Assembly (NCBI GenBank): GCA_944326765.1
Contig: CALVFE010000014.1
Span: 1 to 33,468, forward strand
DNA from: an uncultured Elusimicrobiales bacterium
GTDB lineage: Bacteria > Elusimicrobiota > Elusimicrobia > Elusimicrobiales > Elusimicrobiaceae
Direction: 5' to 3'
DNA: 33,468 nt
Shown here: positions 7,401 through 18,356 of the stretch, in pieces
How positions within the stretch are numbered: the first letter of the stretch is position 1
How the letters are laid out: every line of letters starts with the position of its first letter
The notes under the pieces: generated by a model
The model's database searches: none
What the model saw: the letters and a program-made list of their open reading frames with translations, nothing else
Told to the model about the DNA's origin: nothing
Translations under genes and position numbers: made by a program

Positions 7401-8510
7401 TTATTTTTCAGGTTCCAGCACCAATACAATGCGGTTTTTACCAGCATCGTCGGGCAGTTGAACCGCTTTTACTAAACATTTTACATTTTTATTAATTACT
7501 GTGCCGCGTAAAACCTTCGTCGGGTTTTCCAAGGCCTCCCCTACTACTTGGATAATTTCTTGCTGTCTTCCATCAAAAATATCCAACAAATGCACTCTTT
7601 CTTTTCCGGGCATATTCAATTCAAAATTCGTGTATAAGATATTATTATTTTCATCAATTACCAAAGCCCGGCTGCCTTTTGGAACCGTAACCGCTAAGAT
7701 GGTTTTCCACCAGCGCTGTTCTTTTTCCAAAGACATAATTTCTACGTTTTCCAAGCTCTTAATATCTTCACGGATTTTGGTTAGCAGAGAAGAAACCGCC
7801 ACGGCGACATCGCCAATTTCGTCTCGCCGTTCCGGAAAAGACAAGGTTAAATTATTCAGCGAAACCGCTTCCACACTGTCTTTAAGGGTATTTAACGGAC
7901 GTAAAATTTTCAGCAACAGGAACAAATACAGCACCCCGCCGATGAGTAAAATCATGATCAGCGCTCCGATGGCATACCGTATCATTGAAGAATGAATCAG
8001 TTTTTTAGCGCTTTCCCGCGAAACCGTTACATTTACCACCCCAGCCACCGTATTTCCTTTCGCCAACAGCGGAATAGCCATATCGTACGCATCGCCGTTT
8101 CCGAACAAAAGAGCCCGAGGCAGGCCATCGCGAATAGCCTGTACTACGGAATTGGTGTCAAAACCGACGGAATTATTATAATCCGCATAAGACATTCCTA
8201 AAAATTTCGTATTTTCATGCCAGCGAATAGAACCGTCGTAGTTTAAGTAAACCAGGCTTCGGATGCGGTCATCGTTACGCTGAAGTCCTTTCATGATTTC
8301 AGCTTCGCGGAAAGTGGCCTCTCCCTTAGGGCGGGAAGCCAGCCATTGCACCAAAGTAGGAGCGCGGAAACGCACCATCTCCACCATTTCGTTTTGGAGT
8401 TTCTTATCAAAAACAAATTTGAATAAATTATAATAGAAGAGTCCGCCAATAATAGCGGCATATACCGTTACTAATACGAACCATAAAATCCATTTGGAAG
8501 TCAGTTTCAT
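7401..8510 (-). CDS. Membrane sensor with HAMP and PAS-like domain, no output domain
   Basis: A 369-residue protein with two membrane helices (about 8-30 and 179-202) flanking a periplasmic domain of about 145 residues. This is followed by HAMP (about 203-258, LRPLNTLKDSVEAVS...DEIGDVAVAV) and a C-terminal domain (about 270-369) containing RALVIDENNNILYTNFEL, typical of a PAS fold. No histidine kinase, GGDEF, methyl-accepting or HTH region follows; the protein ends with the PAS-like domain. The layout resembles sensor proteins that act by protein-protein contact. AGGAG lies 9 nt before the ATG. Position inside the Tad operon suggests it senses envelope or pilus status or tethers a regulator (inference). 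Confidence 0.8.
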   Translation of the reverse strand: MKLTSKWILWFVLVTVYAAIIGGLFYYNLFKFVFDKKLQNEMVEMVRFRAPTLVQWLASRPKGEATFREAEIMKGLQRNDDRIRSLVYLNYDGSIRWHENTKFLGMSYADYNNSVGFDTNSVVQAIRDGLPRALLFGNGDAYDMAIPLLAKGNTVAGVVNVTVSRESAKKLIHSSMIRYAIGALIMILLIGGVLYLFLLLKILRPLNTLKDSVEAVSLNNLTLSFPERRDEIGDVAVAVSSLLTKIREDIKSLENVEIMSLEKEQRWWKTILAVTVPKGSRALVIDENNNILYTNFELNMPGKERVHLLDIFDGRQQEIIQVVGEALENPTKVLRGTVINKNVKCLVKAVQLPDDAGKNRIVLVLEPEK

Positions 8511-8522
8511 ACGGTTGTTCTC

Positions 8523-9944
8523 CTATTTCATCAATTCTTCGACTTTACGCAAGCCCAAATCGGCATCACTATTACCCGGATCCAACTGTTTCGCTACGAT
8601 CCACGCCTGGCGGGCACGTTCATAATCGTCTTGGTTAAAAGCGTCTAAACCTTCGATGTATTTGGCACGGGAAGCTGCGCTTGCTTCGGCGGACACACGG
8701 CTTACGGTACCGCCTAAAGTAGGCAGGGTTTCATTGGCGCCCACTGCCCCGATCGAAGACGTAGAACCGGGAATGGCGCCGGGAATCACAGATCCCTCAG
8801 ACAAGCCCGGCACCGAACCGCTTACCGTAACGGTTTCAATCGGCTCTTCTTCCAAGGCTTCAGCAGCGGCTTGTTCGGCTTTCTGGGCTGCTTCTTCGGC
8901 CTTTTGGGCAGCCTGTTCGGCCTTTATCGCCTGCTGCTGTTTAACGCGCAGGTGATTTTCCTTGGCGTTGCGGGCTCGTTTAATCAAACCGTCCATCGTG
9001 GAAGAATCCGCCCCCCACTTTTTAGCATTCGTCCAGTAAGAAATAGCCTGGTCAAACCGATTGGAATTATAAGATTTGTTCCCCGCATTATAATACCCCG
9101 CCGCAATTTCGTTTTTCAGCTGGGACATATATTTCTGCACGCGCGGATCGCCCGGTTGAATCTTGGTAATGCGTTCAAACACGGCATAAGCTTCCACAAA
9201 TTGCCCTTTATTATAAAATTCCAGCGCTTGCTTCATAGAATCTGCAACCTGCTGTTTGCGCAATTTATTTTCTGTGTCGGAAATTTTAGCCACCAATTTG
9301 GGATCATCTTTACGCATTAACAGCGCGTTATACCAGGCATCTAAGGCCTTTTGATAATCGCCTTCGTCATAGGCTACGTCCCCGCGGCGAGTATATTCTT
9401 TAGCAATATCATAATCAATCTTCCGCTTCCATGCCTGTGCCTTGGAGTTACCGGGCTGGATCGTCAGAATTTCGTTTAATTTATCATTGGCCTCTACCAG
9501 GCGGCCGCTGTCATAGAGCCGAATGGTTTCCTGGAACTTAGCCTCGATCACTTGCGCTTCGGAAATGGTACCATAGGTTCCCATATGATTGGCTTGTTTA
9601 GCCAAAGTTTGCGCTTGTTTGAAATTGGGATCAATACTCAAAATGGTTTGCGCCATTTCCTGTGCCCGCTGGTAATCGCCGTGTTTATAGAGCATATACG
9701 CATTTTCATACACCATGCGCAGCGTATAATTTTGAATGCGCTGCTTTTCCAGCTGAACGGTGGAAAGATACTGCTTTTTTTCTTCCACGTCGTTTAAGGT
9801 ACCCATGGAAATTTTGCTCAAATCCAAAAGCATTCCTTCTTCTTTTCCGTGTTGCCGGACGGGAATTTCCTTTCGGAACGCCGCCGCTTGAACCGACACT
9901 GCCGCCAAGGCAAAAACCAAAAGAAAAGCAAGATTTTTTTTCAT
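8523..9944 (-). CDS. Periplasmic TPR-repeat protein, possible TadD counterpart
   Basis: A 473-residue exported protein. After a signal peptide (about 1-20, MKKNLAFLLVFALAAVSVQA) come several tetratricopeptide repeats across about 75-320, seen as repeated Y..G.Y..A...W/F patterns (for example YKHGDYQRAQEMA, YDEGDYQKALDAW, YNKGQFVEAYAVF). An Ala/Glu/Gln helical stretch follows (about 337-372) with the repeated unit AQKAEEAAQKAEQAA, then a Ser/Gly/Pro-rich linker and a final TPR at about 430-470. TPR proteins such as TadD are standard Tad components that help assemble the secretin; this one is larger than typical TadD and has no lipobox, so equivalence is inferred from position behind tadC. AGAGG lies 7 nt before the ATG. 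Confidence 0.8.
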   Translation of the reverse strand: MKKNLAFLLVFALAAVSVQAAAFRKEIPVRQHGKEEGMLLDLSKISMGTLNDVEEKKQYLSTVQLEKQRIQNYTLRMVYENAYMLYKHGDYQRAQEMAQTILSIDPNFKQAQTLAKQANHMGTYGTISEAQVIEAKFQETIRLYDSGRLVEANDKLNEILTIQPGNSKAQAWKRKIDYDIAKEYTRRGDVAYDEGDYQKALDAWYNALLMRKDDPKLVAKISDTENKLRKQQVADSMKQALEFYNKGQFVEAYAVFERITKIQPGDPRVQKYMSQLKNEIAAGYYNAGNKSYNSNRFDQAISYWTNAKKWGADSSTMDGLIKRARNAKENHLRVKQQQAIKAEQAAQKAEEAAQKAEQAAAEALEEEPIETVTVSGSVPGLSEGSVIPGAIPGSTSSIGAVGANETLPTLGGTVSRVSAEASAASRAKYIEGLDAFNQDDYERARQAWIVAKQLDPGNSDADLGLRKVEELMK

Positions 9945-9954
9945 ACGTTATCCT

Positions 9955-10845
9955 CTAAAATCCCATTCCCCCTCTGACCAGCCCGCTGATCATGGGAGCT
10001 AAAATTAAAATAAAAATCGTGGGGAAAATAAACATAAAAAGCGGAAATAACATTTTAGTAGAAGCCTGGGCGGCCAGCTTTTCAGCACGGCTCAACCGGC
10101 GCGAACGCAAATCAGACGAGAAATTGCGCAGTAAATCCACCAAACTGGTACCGAGTTCGTCAGATTGAATAATCAAACTTACCAATGAACGCACTTCCGC
10201 CACTCCGGTTCTGGCCGAAAAACGTTCCAACGCTTCACGGCGCGAGTACCCCAATTTAATTTCATTAATGGTTTTTTCCAATTCTTCTTCTAAAATCGTT
10301 TTTACTTTAGCGATCTTGATAATTCTCTCAAATGCCGTTAAATAATCCAAACCAGATTCAATAATCAAAGCGGCCAAATCCACCGTGGTGGAGAAATTAC
10401 CCAAAATTTCCGCTTGCCGCTTTTGGATTTTGCTCTTGATCAACACGTCCGGCACCATAAAACATACCGGCACCAAAATAACCGGCCAAACGGATTGGAA
10501 CAAAAGCATAATCGCCGCTGGAATCACTAAGGCAGAGATGACTTTAGTATATAAAATATCCACAGGCTGCGGGTTATCAGGGCTGCCCAGCTGCATATGC
10601 ATTTCTTCCAAACTTTTCTCTAAATGAAAATTATGCAGGCAGAACACGGCCAACCGGTCTAAAATTTTCTCTTCCGGTTTTAAACGAGCGAAACTGGAAG
10701 TGGACTTAAAACGGCGCACCGCCACATCTACAATTTCCTCTTTCTTAGGCTTGGGAGCCAGCAATCCAAAAATGGTCAGGAACACCGCAAACATTCCCAC
10801 CGCCAACAACAAATTCAGCCCCAAGGTAAACACTAAATTGTTCAT
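9955..10845 (-). CDS. tadC: TadC, inner-membrane platform protein of the Tad pilus
   Basis: A 296-residue polytopic protein with the T2SSF (GspF/TadC) domain. The first membrane helix is at about 6-30, a central hydrophobic pair at about 98-130, and the conserved cytoplasmic T2SSF region runs about 150-265 (ILGNFSTTVDLAALIIESGL, LGYSRREALERFS, QSDELGTSLVDLLR), followed by a last helix (about 263-287). TadC works with TadB as the platform on which TadA ATPase drives Flp pilin assembly. It starts 2 nt after the tadB stop, so translation is probably coupled. It has the usual length for TadC. Confidence 0.93.
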   Translation of the reverse strand: MNNLVFTLGLNLLLAVGMFAVFLTIFGLLAPKPKKEEIVDVAVRRFKSTSSFARLKPEEKILDRLAVFCLHNFHLEKSLEEMHMQLGSPDNPQPVDILYTKVISALVIPAAIMLLFQSVWPVILVPVCFMVPDVLIKSKIQKRQAEILGNFSTTVDLAALIIESGLDYLTAFERIIKIAKVKTILEEELEKTINEIKLGYSRREALERFSARTGVAEVRSLVSLIIQSDELGTSLVDLLRNFSSDLRSRRLSRAEKLAAQASTKMLFPLFMFIFPTIFILILAPMISGLVRGGMGF

Positions 10846-10847
10846 AA

Positions 10848-12470
10848 CTATACCCGCACTTCTCCCATCTTTTTAAGTACTTTCATACCGATGCCAATCC
10901 AGATGACACAGAATAAAAACACAAAAATTCCCACCGGGCTGGCATAAAAGGAAATCATCTGCGTCGGATTAAAAATAAACATAACAAACATCATTACAAA
11001 CGGCATAATGCTTACCACGATGGACTGAATCTTTTGCTGAGCCGTCATGGCTTGCAGTTTTTCTTCGAGCTTGCTTTCCTCACGAATATTTTCCACCAAA
11101 CGCGAAAAAATAACCGTCAAATTACCGCCGACCTGACGCTGAATGATAATCGCTTTAATGATATAAGAAAGCATACGGCTTTCCACCCGGTCAGACAGAC
11201 CGTCCAACGCCTTTTCAAAGGGAGTTCCCAACTGATAGTTCTTCACAACCAGTCCAAATTCATCGGAAATAGGCGGCAGCATATCTCTCGAAACCAGCTC
11301 AAAGCCCTGCACGATATCCATACCGGAACGCAAAGAGTTCGAAAGCAAAATTAAAGCGTCCATCAACTGTTTATTGACACGTTTGCCGCGGCTTTTCTTT
11401 AAAGCGTCCAACACAGCGCTGGGCATACGAACCCCTACTACCCCGCCCACAAACACCACGAGCAGAAAAATAAATACACCCGTAAATCCCCCCGTCATCA
11501 AGCCAAGCAGCAGCCCGAAAACGGCAAAAAGGCCTATGGTTCCAAATACGATATATTTAATATCAACCGTAACGAATTGACGGTTGAAATCTTCCGCCCA
11601 TACTATGCTTTTTTGCTTATATTCTTCTATCATGCGCAAGATATTTTCGCGCTTATTTTCCAACAACAAATAAACGGCTAATCCCGCCAACGAAGCACCT
11701 AACACTATTAAAATCAAACTAACCAGCCGATCGGCATAAGTCGTGCGATAAATCTTCGGATCCGGCGGATACGAGGGGATAGAAGTTCCTAAAAACTGGG
11801 AAAATAAATGGTTAGACAACACCACTACCGCCATCACAGACTGACGATACTTATTTTCCCGCTGAGAAATCGGACTGGAAAAAGATTCGATGGTACTGAA
11901 AAATTCGTTATTAATCAATTCAAATGTAGAAAGCATCGAACGCGCCCGGCCGTCCATGCTGTCTTTCATAATCAAAAGCTGGTTGCCGCGCAATAAATCT
12001 TTATTCAAACGATCCAACGTGGCCATTAAATTGATTCGGTTCCCCACAAACCCACGGGAAAGCTGATCCAATACGATTGGCTGACTGGGATCCAACGATT
12101 TAGCAGCACGATCCAAAAATAAATATACGTTAGAAAACGCCTGGCGCCATAAATCGACCTCGCTGTACGTTCCTTCGTTGGGAACATATACCACTTTATT
12201 TTTATCCATACGCTCGAGCTCGGCCGCAAACCATTCCGGCATTTTGACGGTACGTCCTGCAGAAGCCCCACACACATTCGGAAGCGTATAGACTTTTTTA
12301 TCAGCGGCCAGGTTTACATCAAAAAACTCCGCCAAAATACGCATTTTTTCCTGGGCACACTGAATTCGCGCCAAATCCTGTTTTCCCAGTGCACGGGCAC
12401 ACAGCGACTCGGGAACCGCACCCGCCAAAAGGAAAACCCCCAACAGCGAAATATAAACTTTTTTCATCAT
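10848..12470 (-). CDS. tadB: TadB platform protein with an extra exported N-terminal domain
   Basis: A 540-residue protein in two parts. Residues 1-25 look like a cleavable signal peptide (MMKKVYISLLGVFLLAGAVP...). Residues about 26-245 form a soluble, mostly helical domain with two Cys (38, 67) that I do not recognise. From about 248 it is a TadB: membrane helices at about 248-270, 305-325 and 328-347, then the T2SSF domain (about 365-480; LLSNSLRSGMDIVQGFELVS, RQVGGNLTVIFSRL) and C-terminal helices at about 483-530. Typical TadB is about 300-320 residues without the N-terminal part. The ORF extends to 12608, inside the upstream gene, but I chose ATG 12470, which has AAGG 6 nt ahead and gives a normal signal peptide. 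ATG 12467 is the alternative. tadC follows after 2 nt. Confidence 0.88.
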   Translation of the reverse strand: MMKKVYISLLGVFLLAGAVPESLCARALGKQDLARIQCAQEKMRILAEFFDVNLAADKKVYTLPNVCGASAGRTVKMPEWFAAELERMDKNKVVYVPNEGTYSEVDLWRQAFSNVYLFLDRAAKSLDPSQPIVLDQLSRGFVGNRINLMATLDRLNKDLLRGNQLLIMKDSMDGRARSMLSTFELINNEFFSTIESFSSPISQRENKYRQSVMAVVVLSNHLFSQFLGTSIPSYPPDPKIYRTTYADRLVSLILIVLGASLAGLAVYLLLENKRENILRMIEEYKQKSIVWAEDFNRQFVTVDIKYIVFGTIGLFAVFGLLLGLMTGGFTGVFIFLLVVFVGGVVGVRMPSAVLDALKKSRGKRVNKQLMDALILLSNSLRSGMDIVQGFELVSRDMLPPISDEFGLVVKNYQLGTPFEKALDGLSDRVESRMLSYIIKAIIIQRQVGGNLTVIFSRLVENIREESKLEEKLQAMTAQQKIQSIVVSIMPFVMMFVMFIFNPTQMISFYASPVGIFVFLFCVIWIGIGMKVLKKMGEVRV

Positions 12471-12495
12471 ATAGAACCTTATCAAAACCTTAATA

Positions 12496-14805
<2,310 letters not shown>

Positions 14806-14810
14806 AGATT

Positions 14811-15557
14811 TTATTCCACAATTTCAACCGTAATAAACAGGAACAAAGAACGCTGTTCTTCCGTTACGTCTTTGTTTTTAAACAAAAGGCCGATCAACGG
14901 AATGCGGCCTAAAAATGGCACGCGGTCTTCAGATACGTTACGAGAACTGTTTTTCAAACCGCCGATTACCAACGTTTCGCCGCTGTTGATTTCCACATGG
15001 GTTTCCACGTCGCGGTTCGTGAAAGAAGGCGCCGTCGCCGTACCAATTACTACCGTTCTGGAATAGTCCACCGTAGAAACCGACAGCTGGACTTGCAAAT
15101 CAATAATGTTATTACGCTCTGGAATAATTGTTGGCAGTACATTGAGCAAGATACCATATTCTTCCAGCTGCGAACCCACTCCCTGGTTGTTTACAATCGG
15201 TATCGGCACTTTACCGCCCACGGTAATTTTGGCGCTGTTACCGGAAGACGTTACAATTTTAGGATTAGAAAGCACTTGGGCGCGGCCTTCCGTTTCCATC
15301 AAACGAAGACGAGTCGTAACCGCCGTTTTGCGTTCAAACTCTCCCAGGGACAAAATTCCGGGAATGGTGGCTTCTTCAAAATCAAAGAGCTGGTTCCATG
15401 AAAACCCTTTCACACTTTGCATGGTTCCGCTGATTTCCACCACATCGGCGCTGACAGCCACCAAACGCGTTTTTTTGGCAAACGCACTGGCCGGCAGCAG
15501 CACACTGAAAAGTAATACCGCAAGAGATATCTTAACTATAAAGTTTTTATTCGTCAT
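14811..15557 (-). CDS. rcpA: Minimal Tad secretin (RcpA/CpaC type)
   Basis: A 248-residue exported protein with a signal peptide (about 1-27, ending ASAFA). Nearly all the rest is the secretin core: VSADVVEISG (35-44), QVLSNPKIVTSSG (94-106), ITVGGKVPIPI (111-121), and the C-terminal signature NSGETLVIGGL (191-201) plus VPFLGRIPLIGLLF (213-226). Secretins form the outer-membrane channel through which the pilus exits. RcpA/CpaC proteins are usually about 450-500 residues, with N-terminal BON/N-domains reaching into the periplasm. Those are absent here, and the ORF opens with a good signal peptide and AGGA 5 nt upstream of the ATG, so it is not an obvious truncation. The periplasmic connection may be supplied by CpaB or the TPR protein. 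Confidence 0.9.
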   Translation of the reverse strand: MTNKNFIVKISLAVLLFSVLLPASAFAKKTRLVAVSADVVEISGTMQSVKGFSWNQLFDFEEATIPGILSLGEFERKTAVTTRLRLMETEGRAQVLSNPKIVTSSGNSAKITVGGKVPIPIVNNQGVGSQLEEYGILLNVLPTIIPERNNIIDLQVQLSVSTVDYSRTVVIGTATAPSFTNRDVETHVEINSGETLVIGGLKNSSRNVSEDRVPFLGRIPLIGLLFKNKDVTEEQRSLFLFITVEIVE

Positions 15558-15571
15558 ATTTGTCCTGTTCT

Positions 15572-16324
15572 TTATTGGAATAATTTCTCAAAGGTTGCGA
15601 TTTCCATCAAATAGTTGGTTACGTCGCCGTGCGAACGCAAGATGACGGATACATCTCCTTCCGACTGCGCCAACGCCAGATACTGCGCATCGCGCGGTGA
15701 AAGCGCCAAAGACAAAGCCGAGCTGTCCGAATAGGCCGCCGCATCTTCTTCTTTGTTCTTCATAGCGTTGGCAGCCTTGGCATCCAAACCTTGGCCCAAG
15801 TCCGACCCGACTCCCAGCACTTTTACATTCTGCAACAACGTTACGGTTACTTTCTGCCGCGTACCGCTTTTCATTACCGCTTCAAACGTAAGCAGCACAT
15901 CGATGTTGTCATCGGGCTTAATCATGCTGGCCGTAGCGATCGGCACATTAATGATAAACCCTCTCATCTGCACCGGGATTTTACTCGATAAGCCTGCCTC
16001 GGGAGACAGCGAGGTAATGGCATATTTAGAAATTTGGTTGCCTTTCGGGATCTGAATGCGCGCCACCGCGTTCTCGATTGCTTTAAAATCCGCGTCTGTC
16101 GTGTAGGTAAAAGCGTCTTTCTGCAAATAGGCAGCCGGAACCGGCACGGTTTTAATAAAATCGCGCTTAATGACTTCGCGTTCCTTAATATCGCGCACCG
16201 GCACGAACACTTGTTTAATGTTCTTGGATGCATTCAGCTTTTTTTCCGCGCTGCTCACAATCATCGCATACACAATGGCCGCCAGAATGGCTACCACCAA
16301 CGGAAGAAAGATTCCTTTTTTCAT
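15572..16324 (-). CDS. cpaB: CpaB/RcpC family Tad assembly protein (SAF domain)
   Basis: A 250-residue protein with an N-terminal membrane helix (about 4-24), an SAF domain (about 38-110, VPVRDIKEREVIKRDFIKTV ... IPKGNQISKYAI) and the RcpC/CpaB C-terminal domain (about 118-235, with GFIINVPIATASMIKPDDNI and VTLLQNVKVLGVG). The family belongs to the outer-membrane/periplasmic part of the Tad apparatus next to the secretin. It lies directly before the secretin gene, as in most tad clusters. AAGGAG lies upstream of the ATG. Length is slightly below the usual 260-300 residues. Confidence 0.92.
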   Translation of the reverse strand: MKKGIFLPLVVAILAAIVYAMIVSSAEKKLNASKNIKQVFVPVRDIKEREVIKRDFIKTVPVPAAYLQKDAFTYTTDADFKAIENAVARIQIPKGNQISKYAITSLSPEAGLSSKIPVQMRGFIINVPIATASMIKPDDNIDVLLTFEAVMKSGTRQKVTVTLLQNVKVLGVGSDLGQGLDAKAANAMKNKEEDAAAYSDSSALSLALSPRDAQYLALAQSEGDVSVILRSHGDVTNYLMEIATFEKLFQ

Positions 16325-16367
16325 TTCGTCTCCTTAAACAGCAACTTTTAAATTTAATCAATCAAAT

Positions 16368-16856
16368 CTATTTGGTATCGGAACTCAAATACGCTTTTTC
16401 AACCGGCATTCGCGCCGTTGCCTTAATTCGGCGCACGCCCTCCCGGCGGGGCTCACTGGCCAGCACATAGCTGGTACCCGGAAACATCAGCCGCACTGGA
16501 TAGGTTACCGTTACAACCACATCTTCGTGGCGATGTCTTTTATACATAGGATCGGTTCCAGTCGTTTCTACTTTTACGTTCACACCGATCCCGCCTGCTT
16601 TGCTGCCAAACACTTTCTGTTTGGCTTGGTTAATCTTTTGCGTAATAACCGTTCTGTCCGGCCGGCCGCTGGGTTTTTTGACTGCCACCAGCGAACCGAT
16701 ACGGGCAAACTCATAGGAAGCGTGGTTTGCAATAATCGTGTGGTAGGCGATGTTGCCATATTCAAGAACGAAAAACACCATCAGCATAAATACTGGCAAA
16801 ATCAGCATCAGCTCCGCCGTTACCTGCCCGCCACACTTCCTACGAAATTTGTTCAT
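16368..16856 (-). CDS. tadE: TadE-like pseudopilin
   Basis: A 162-residue protein with a basic leader (MNKFRRKCGG), then GQVTAELMLILPVFMLMVFF, the TadE/TadF prepilin pattern with a Glu five residues after the cleavage-site Gly, and one hydrophobic helix. The rest is an exported domain of about 120 residues. TadE is a minor pseudopilin needed for Flp fibre formation. GGGG lies 4 nt before the ATG. It follows the Flp pilin gene by 11 nt. A second TadE-like gene is at 432-980 in the left cluster. Confidence 0.88.
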   Translation of the reverse strand: MNKFRRKCGGQVTAELMLILPVFMLMVFFVLEYGNIAYHTIIANHASYEFARIGSLVAVKKPSGRPDRTVITQKINQAKQKVFGSKAGGIGVNVKVETTGTDPMYKRHRHEDVVVTVTYPVRLMFPGTSYVLASEPRREGVRRIKATARMPVEKAYLSSDTK

Positions 16857-16867
16857 ACAACCCCAAA

Positions 16868-17089
16868 TTACATTTCGTTCATGCTGCCAGTAATTTTGCC
16901 TTTGACTTGTTCAAACAAATCCGGCATAAACTTCTTAATCAACACACCGGCCAACCCGGCCACGCCCACGACTACTACGAGCATCAACACATATTCAATC
17001 GTGTTCTGGCCTTCTTTTTTCTTCAGGCAGCCCAAAGCTTGCGCTTTCAAGGCGTCCATTCTGGTTTGTAAAGCAACGATAAACTTCAT
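16868..17089 (-). CDS. flp: Flp-type pilin, probable major subunit
   Basis: A 73-residue prepilin with a 27-residue basic leader ending KKKEG, then QNTIEYVLMLVVVVGVAGLA as the start of the mature hydrophobic helix, and a short amphipathic C-terminus. The G/Q junction, Glu at mature position 5 and Tyr at position 6 are the Flp signature. Among the three Flp-like proteins in the window this one has the best ribosome-binding site (perfect AGGAGG at 17098-17103, 8 nt from the ATG), consistent with high expression. It precedes tadE and cpaB. I saw no prepilin peptidase gene (TadV/CpaA) in the window, so the peptidase must be elsewhere. Confidence 0.93.
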   Translation of the reverse strand: MKFIVALQTRMDALKAQALGCLKKKEGQNTIEYVLMLVVVVGVAGLAGVLIKKFMPDLFEQVKGKITGSMNEM

Positions 17090-17097
17090 ATGAGAAT

Positions 17098-17103
17098 CCT
17101 CCT
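17098..17103 (-). promoter_or_regulatory. Consensus ribosome-binding site of the major pilin gene
   Basis: A perfect AGGAGG on the minus strand, 8 nt from the ATG at 17089. Neighbouring genes use shorter or weaker sites, so this marks the pilin as the most strongly translated cistron of its part of the operon (inference). Confidence 0.75.
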
Positions 17104-17116
17104 GATTTTTTTAAAA

Positions 17117-17305
17117 CTATCTGCTTGCGTCATATTCCATCAAAATTACTTTGGCTCCTTCCTCAAACTGCTGCGGAACCATATAGGAATAAAGAACGTA
17201 GAAAGAAATAATCGCCGTAAACAATCCCGCCGCCGTTATGATATATTCTACCGCGGTTTGTCCTTTTTTGTTTAAGAATTTTTTCTTTCCCGCTCCATTC
17301 TTCAT
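17117..17305 (-). CDS. Second Flp-type pilin (62 residues)
   Basis: A 62-residue protein with a Lys-rich leader (MKNGAGKKKFLNKK), then GQTAVEYIITAAGLFTAIIS and a short polar tail. G/Q junction, Glu at mature position 5 and Tyr at 6 match Flp pilins, but the helix starts TAVEYIIT rather than TIEYVLML, and the tail is acidic. It starts 3 nt after the PorV-like gene with no clear ribosome-binding site, so it is probably translated by coupling and less abundant than the pilin that follows. Likely a minor pilin or initiator subunit. Confidence 0.85.
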   Translation of the reverse strand: MKNGAGKKKFLNKKGQTAVEYIITAAGLFTAIISFYVLYSYMVPQQFEEGAKVILMEYDASR

Positions 17306-17308
17306 ACG

Positions 17309-18277
17309 TTAAAATTCAATTGCCAGCGCAATCTGCTGCGAAGTTCCCAACGCCCCAAACGGCGTAACCGCATAGTCGATAGACGCCCCGTAACCAAACA
17401 GTTCCGAGCTGTAAATACCAAACCCGAACGACACTTTAGACGTTTCTTCCAAGCCCAAGCTCTTTACTAAACTGTCGTCTTCGTTGATACCGGTATCTTC
17501 GCGGGTATAATATCCCACACGCAAGTCAAACCGAGCGACTTGGAGCAAATCTTCGGGGATATGCACTTCTAATCCCACCCCATAACGGGCTTTATCATCG
17601 CGGTATTTCATATATTCGCCCGAAATGGTAAAGTAACGCGTATTCAAATCCGCACCCAAGCGCAAGCCGCGCGGCATTTCCTCTTTGTCGCCGATATTGA
17701 CCAACGCTCCGCCTAACCCCAGCCAATTGACCAGACGCAGCTTCGCGCCTACGTCGAAACCAACGTTATTGTAATGTTCCGAATCCAAGCTCTCGGAGAT
17801 ATATTTAACCGTACCGCCAAGCTGCAGTTTTTGGTCAAAGAAACCGCGCGCGATCGACAAACTGCCTACAAAATTCTGTACCGGCGTACCGATTTCCGGG
17901 TTAGGAGCACCGGTTTCATCACGGAAATCAAACCCGTCCATATCCATATAATTGATCGTCAAACCAATGATGGTTTTGCCAATGGGCTGCAAATAGGCCA
18001 GCGTACGCGCTTTATACCCTTGTAAATAATCCAAATACGCGAATTGGAGTTCCCGGGTCGTGGCCGAAGCCGCACCCGCCGGGTTCCAAAACAGCGCTTC
18101 CGGGCCGTCAGCGATAGATACAAAGGCATTACCTAAGGCCTGGGCTCTGGGGGAGCCGGCGTCAATCTTCAAAAACGCACTCGCGCTGGTACCGGCGTCC
18201 GAATCAATCGCCGCCGCGTTTACGCTTACAAGACCGACCGTTAAACAAGCAATTAAAACTTTTAATTTTATATTCAT
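17309..18277 (-). CDS. PorV/PorQ-like outer-membrane beta-barrel (UPF0164 family)
   Basis: A 322-residue exported protein with a signal peptide (about 1-23). The conserved N-terminal pattern of PorV/PorQ proteins is present at about 32-70: FLKIDAGSPRAQALGNAFVS, then ADGPEALFWNPAGAA. The rest has alternating hydrophobic strands and ends in an aromatic residue (LAIEF), as in outer-membrane barrels. In Bacteroidetes PorV carries type IX secretion cargo at the surface; related proteins occur in phyla without a classical T9SS, where their role is mostly unknown. Here it directly follows a giant protein with a T9SS-like C-terminal Ig-type domain and precedes the pilin genes, so it may export, anchor or display that protein (inference). 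GGAAAG lies about 10 nt before the ATG. Confidence 0.85.
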   Translation of the reverse strand: MNIKLKVLIACLTVGLVSVNAAAIDSDAGTSASAFLKIDAGSPRAQALGNAFVSIADGPEALFWNPAGAASATTRELQFAYLDYLQGYKARTLAYLQPIGKTIIGLTINYMDMDGFDFRDETGAPNPEIGTPVQNFVGSLSIARGFFDQKLQLGGTVKYISESLDSEHYNNVGFDVGAKLRLVNWLGLGGALVNIGDKEEMPRGLRLGADLNTRYFTISGEYMKYRDDKARYGVGLEVHIPEDLLQVARFDLRVGYYTREDTGINEDDSLVKSLGLEETSKVSFGFGIYSSELFGYGASIDYAVTPFGALGTSQQIALAIEF

Positions 18278-18356
18278 AAATTTAGTTTCTTTCCGGATAC
18301 TCCGGGCTCTTAATTAAGTTCCGGCCTCTCACAGGCCCCTTGGTACAACCACTACG

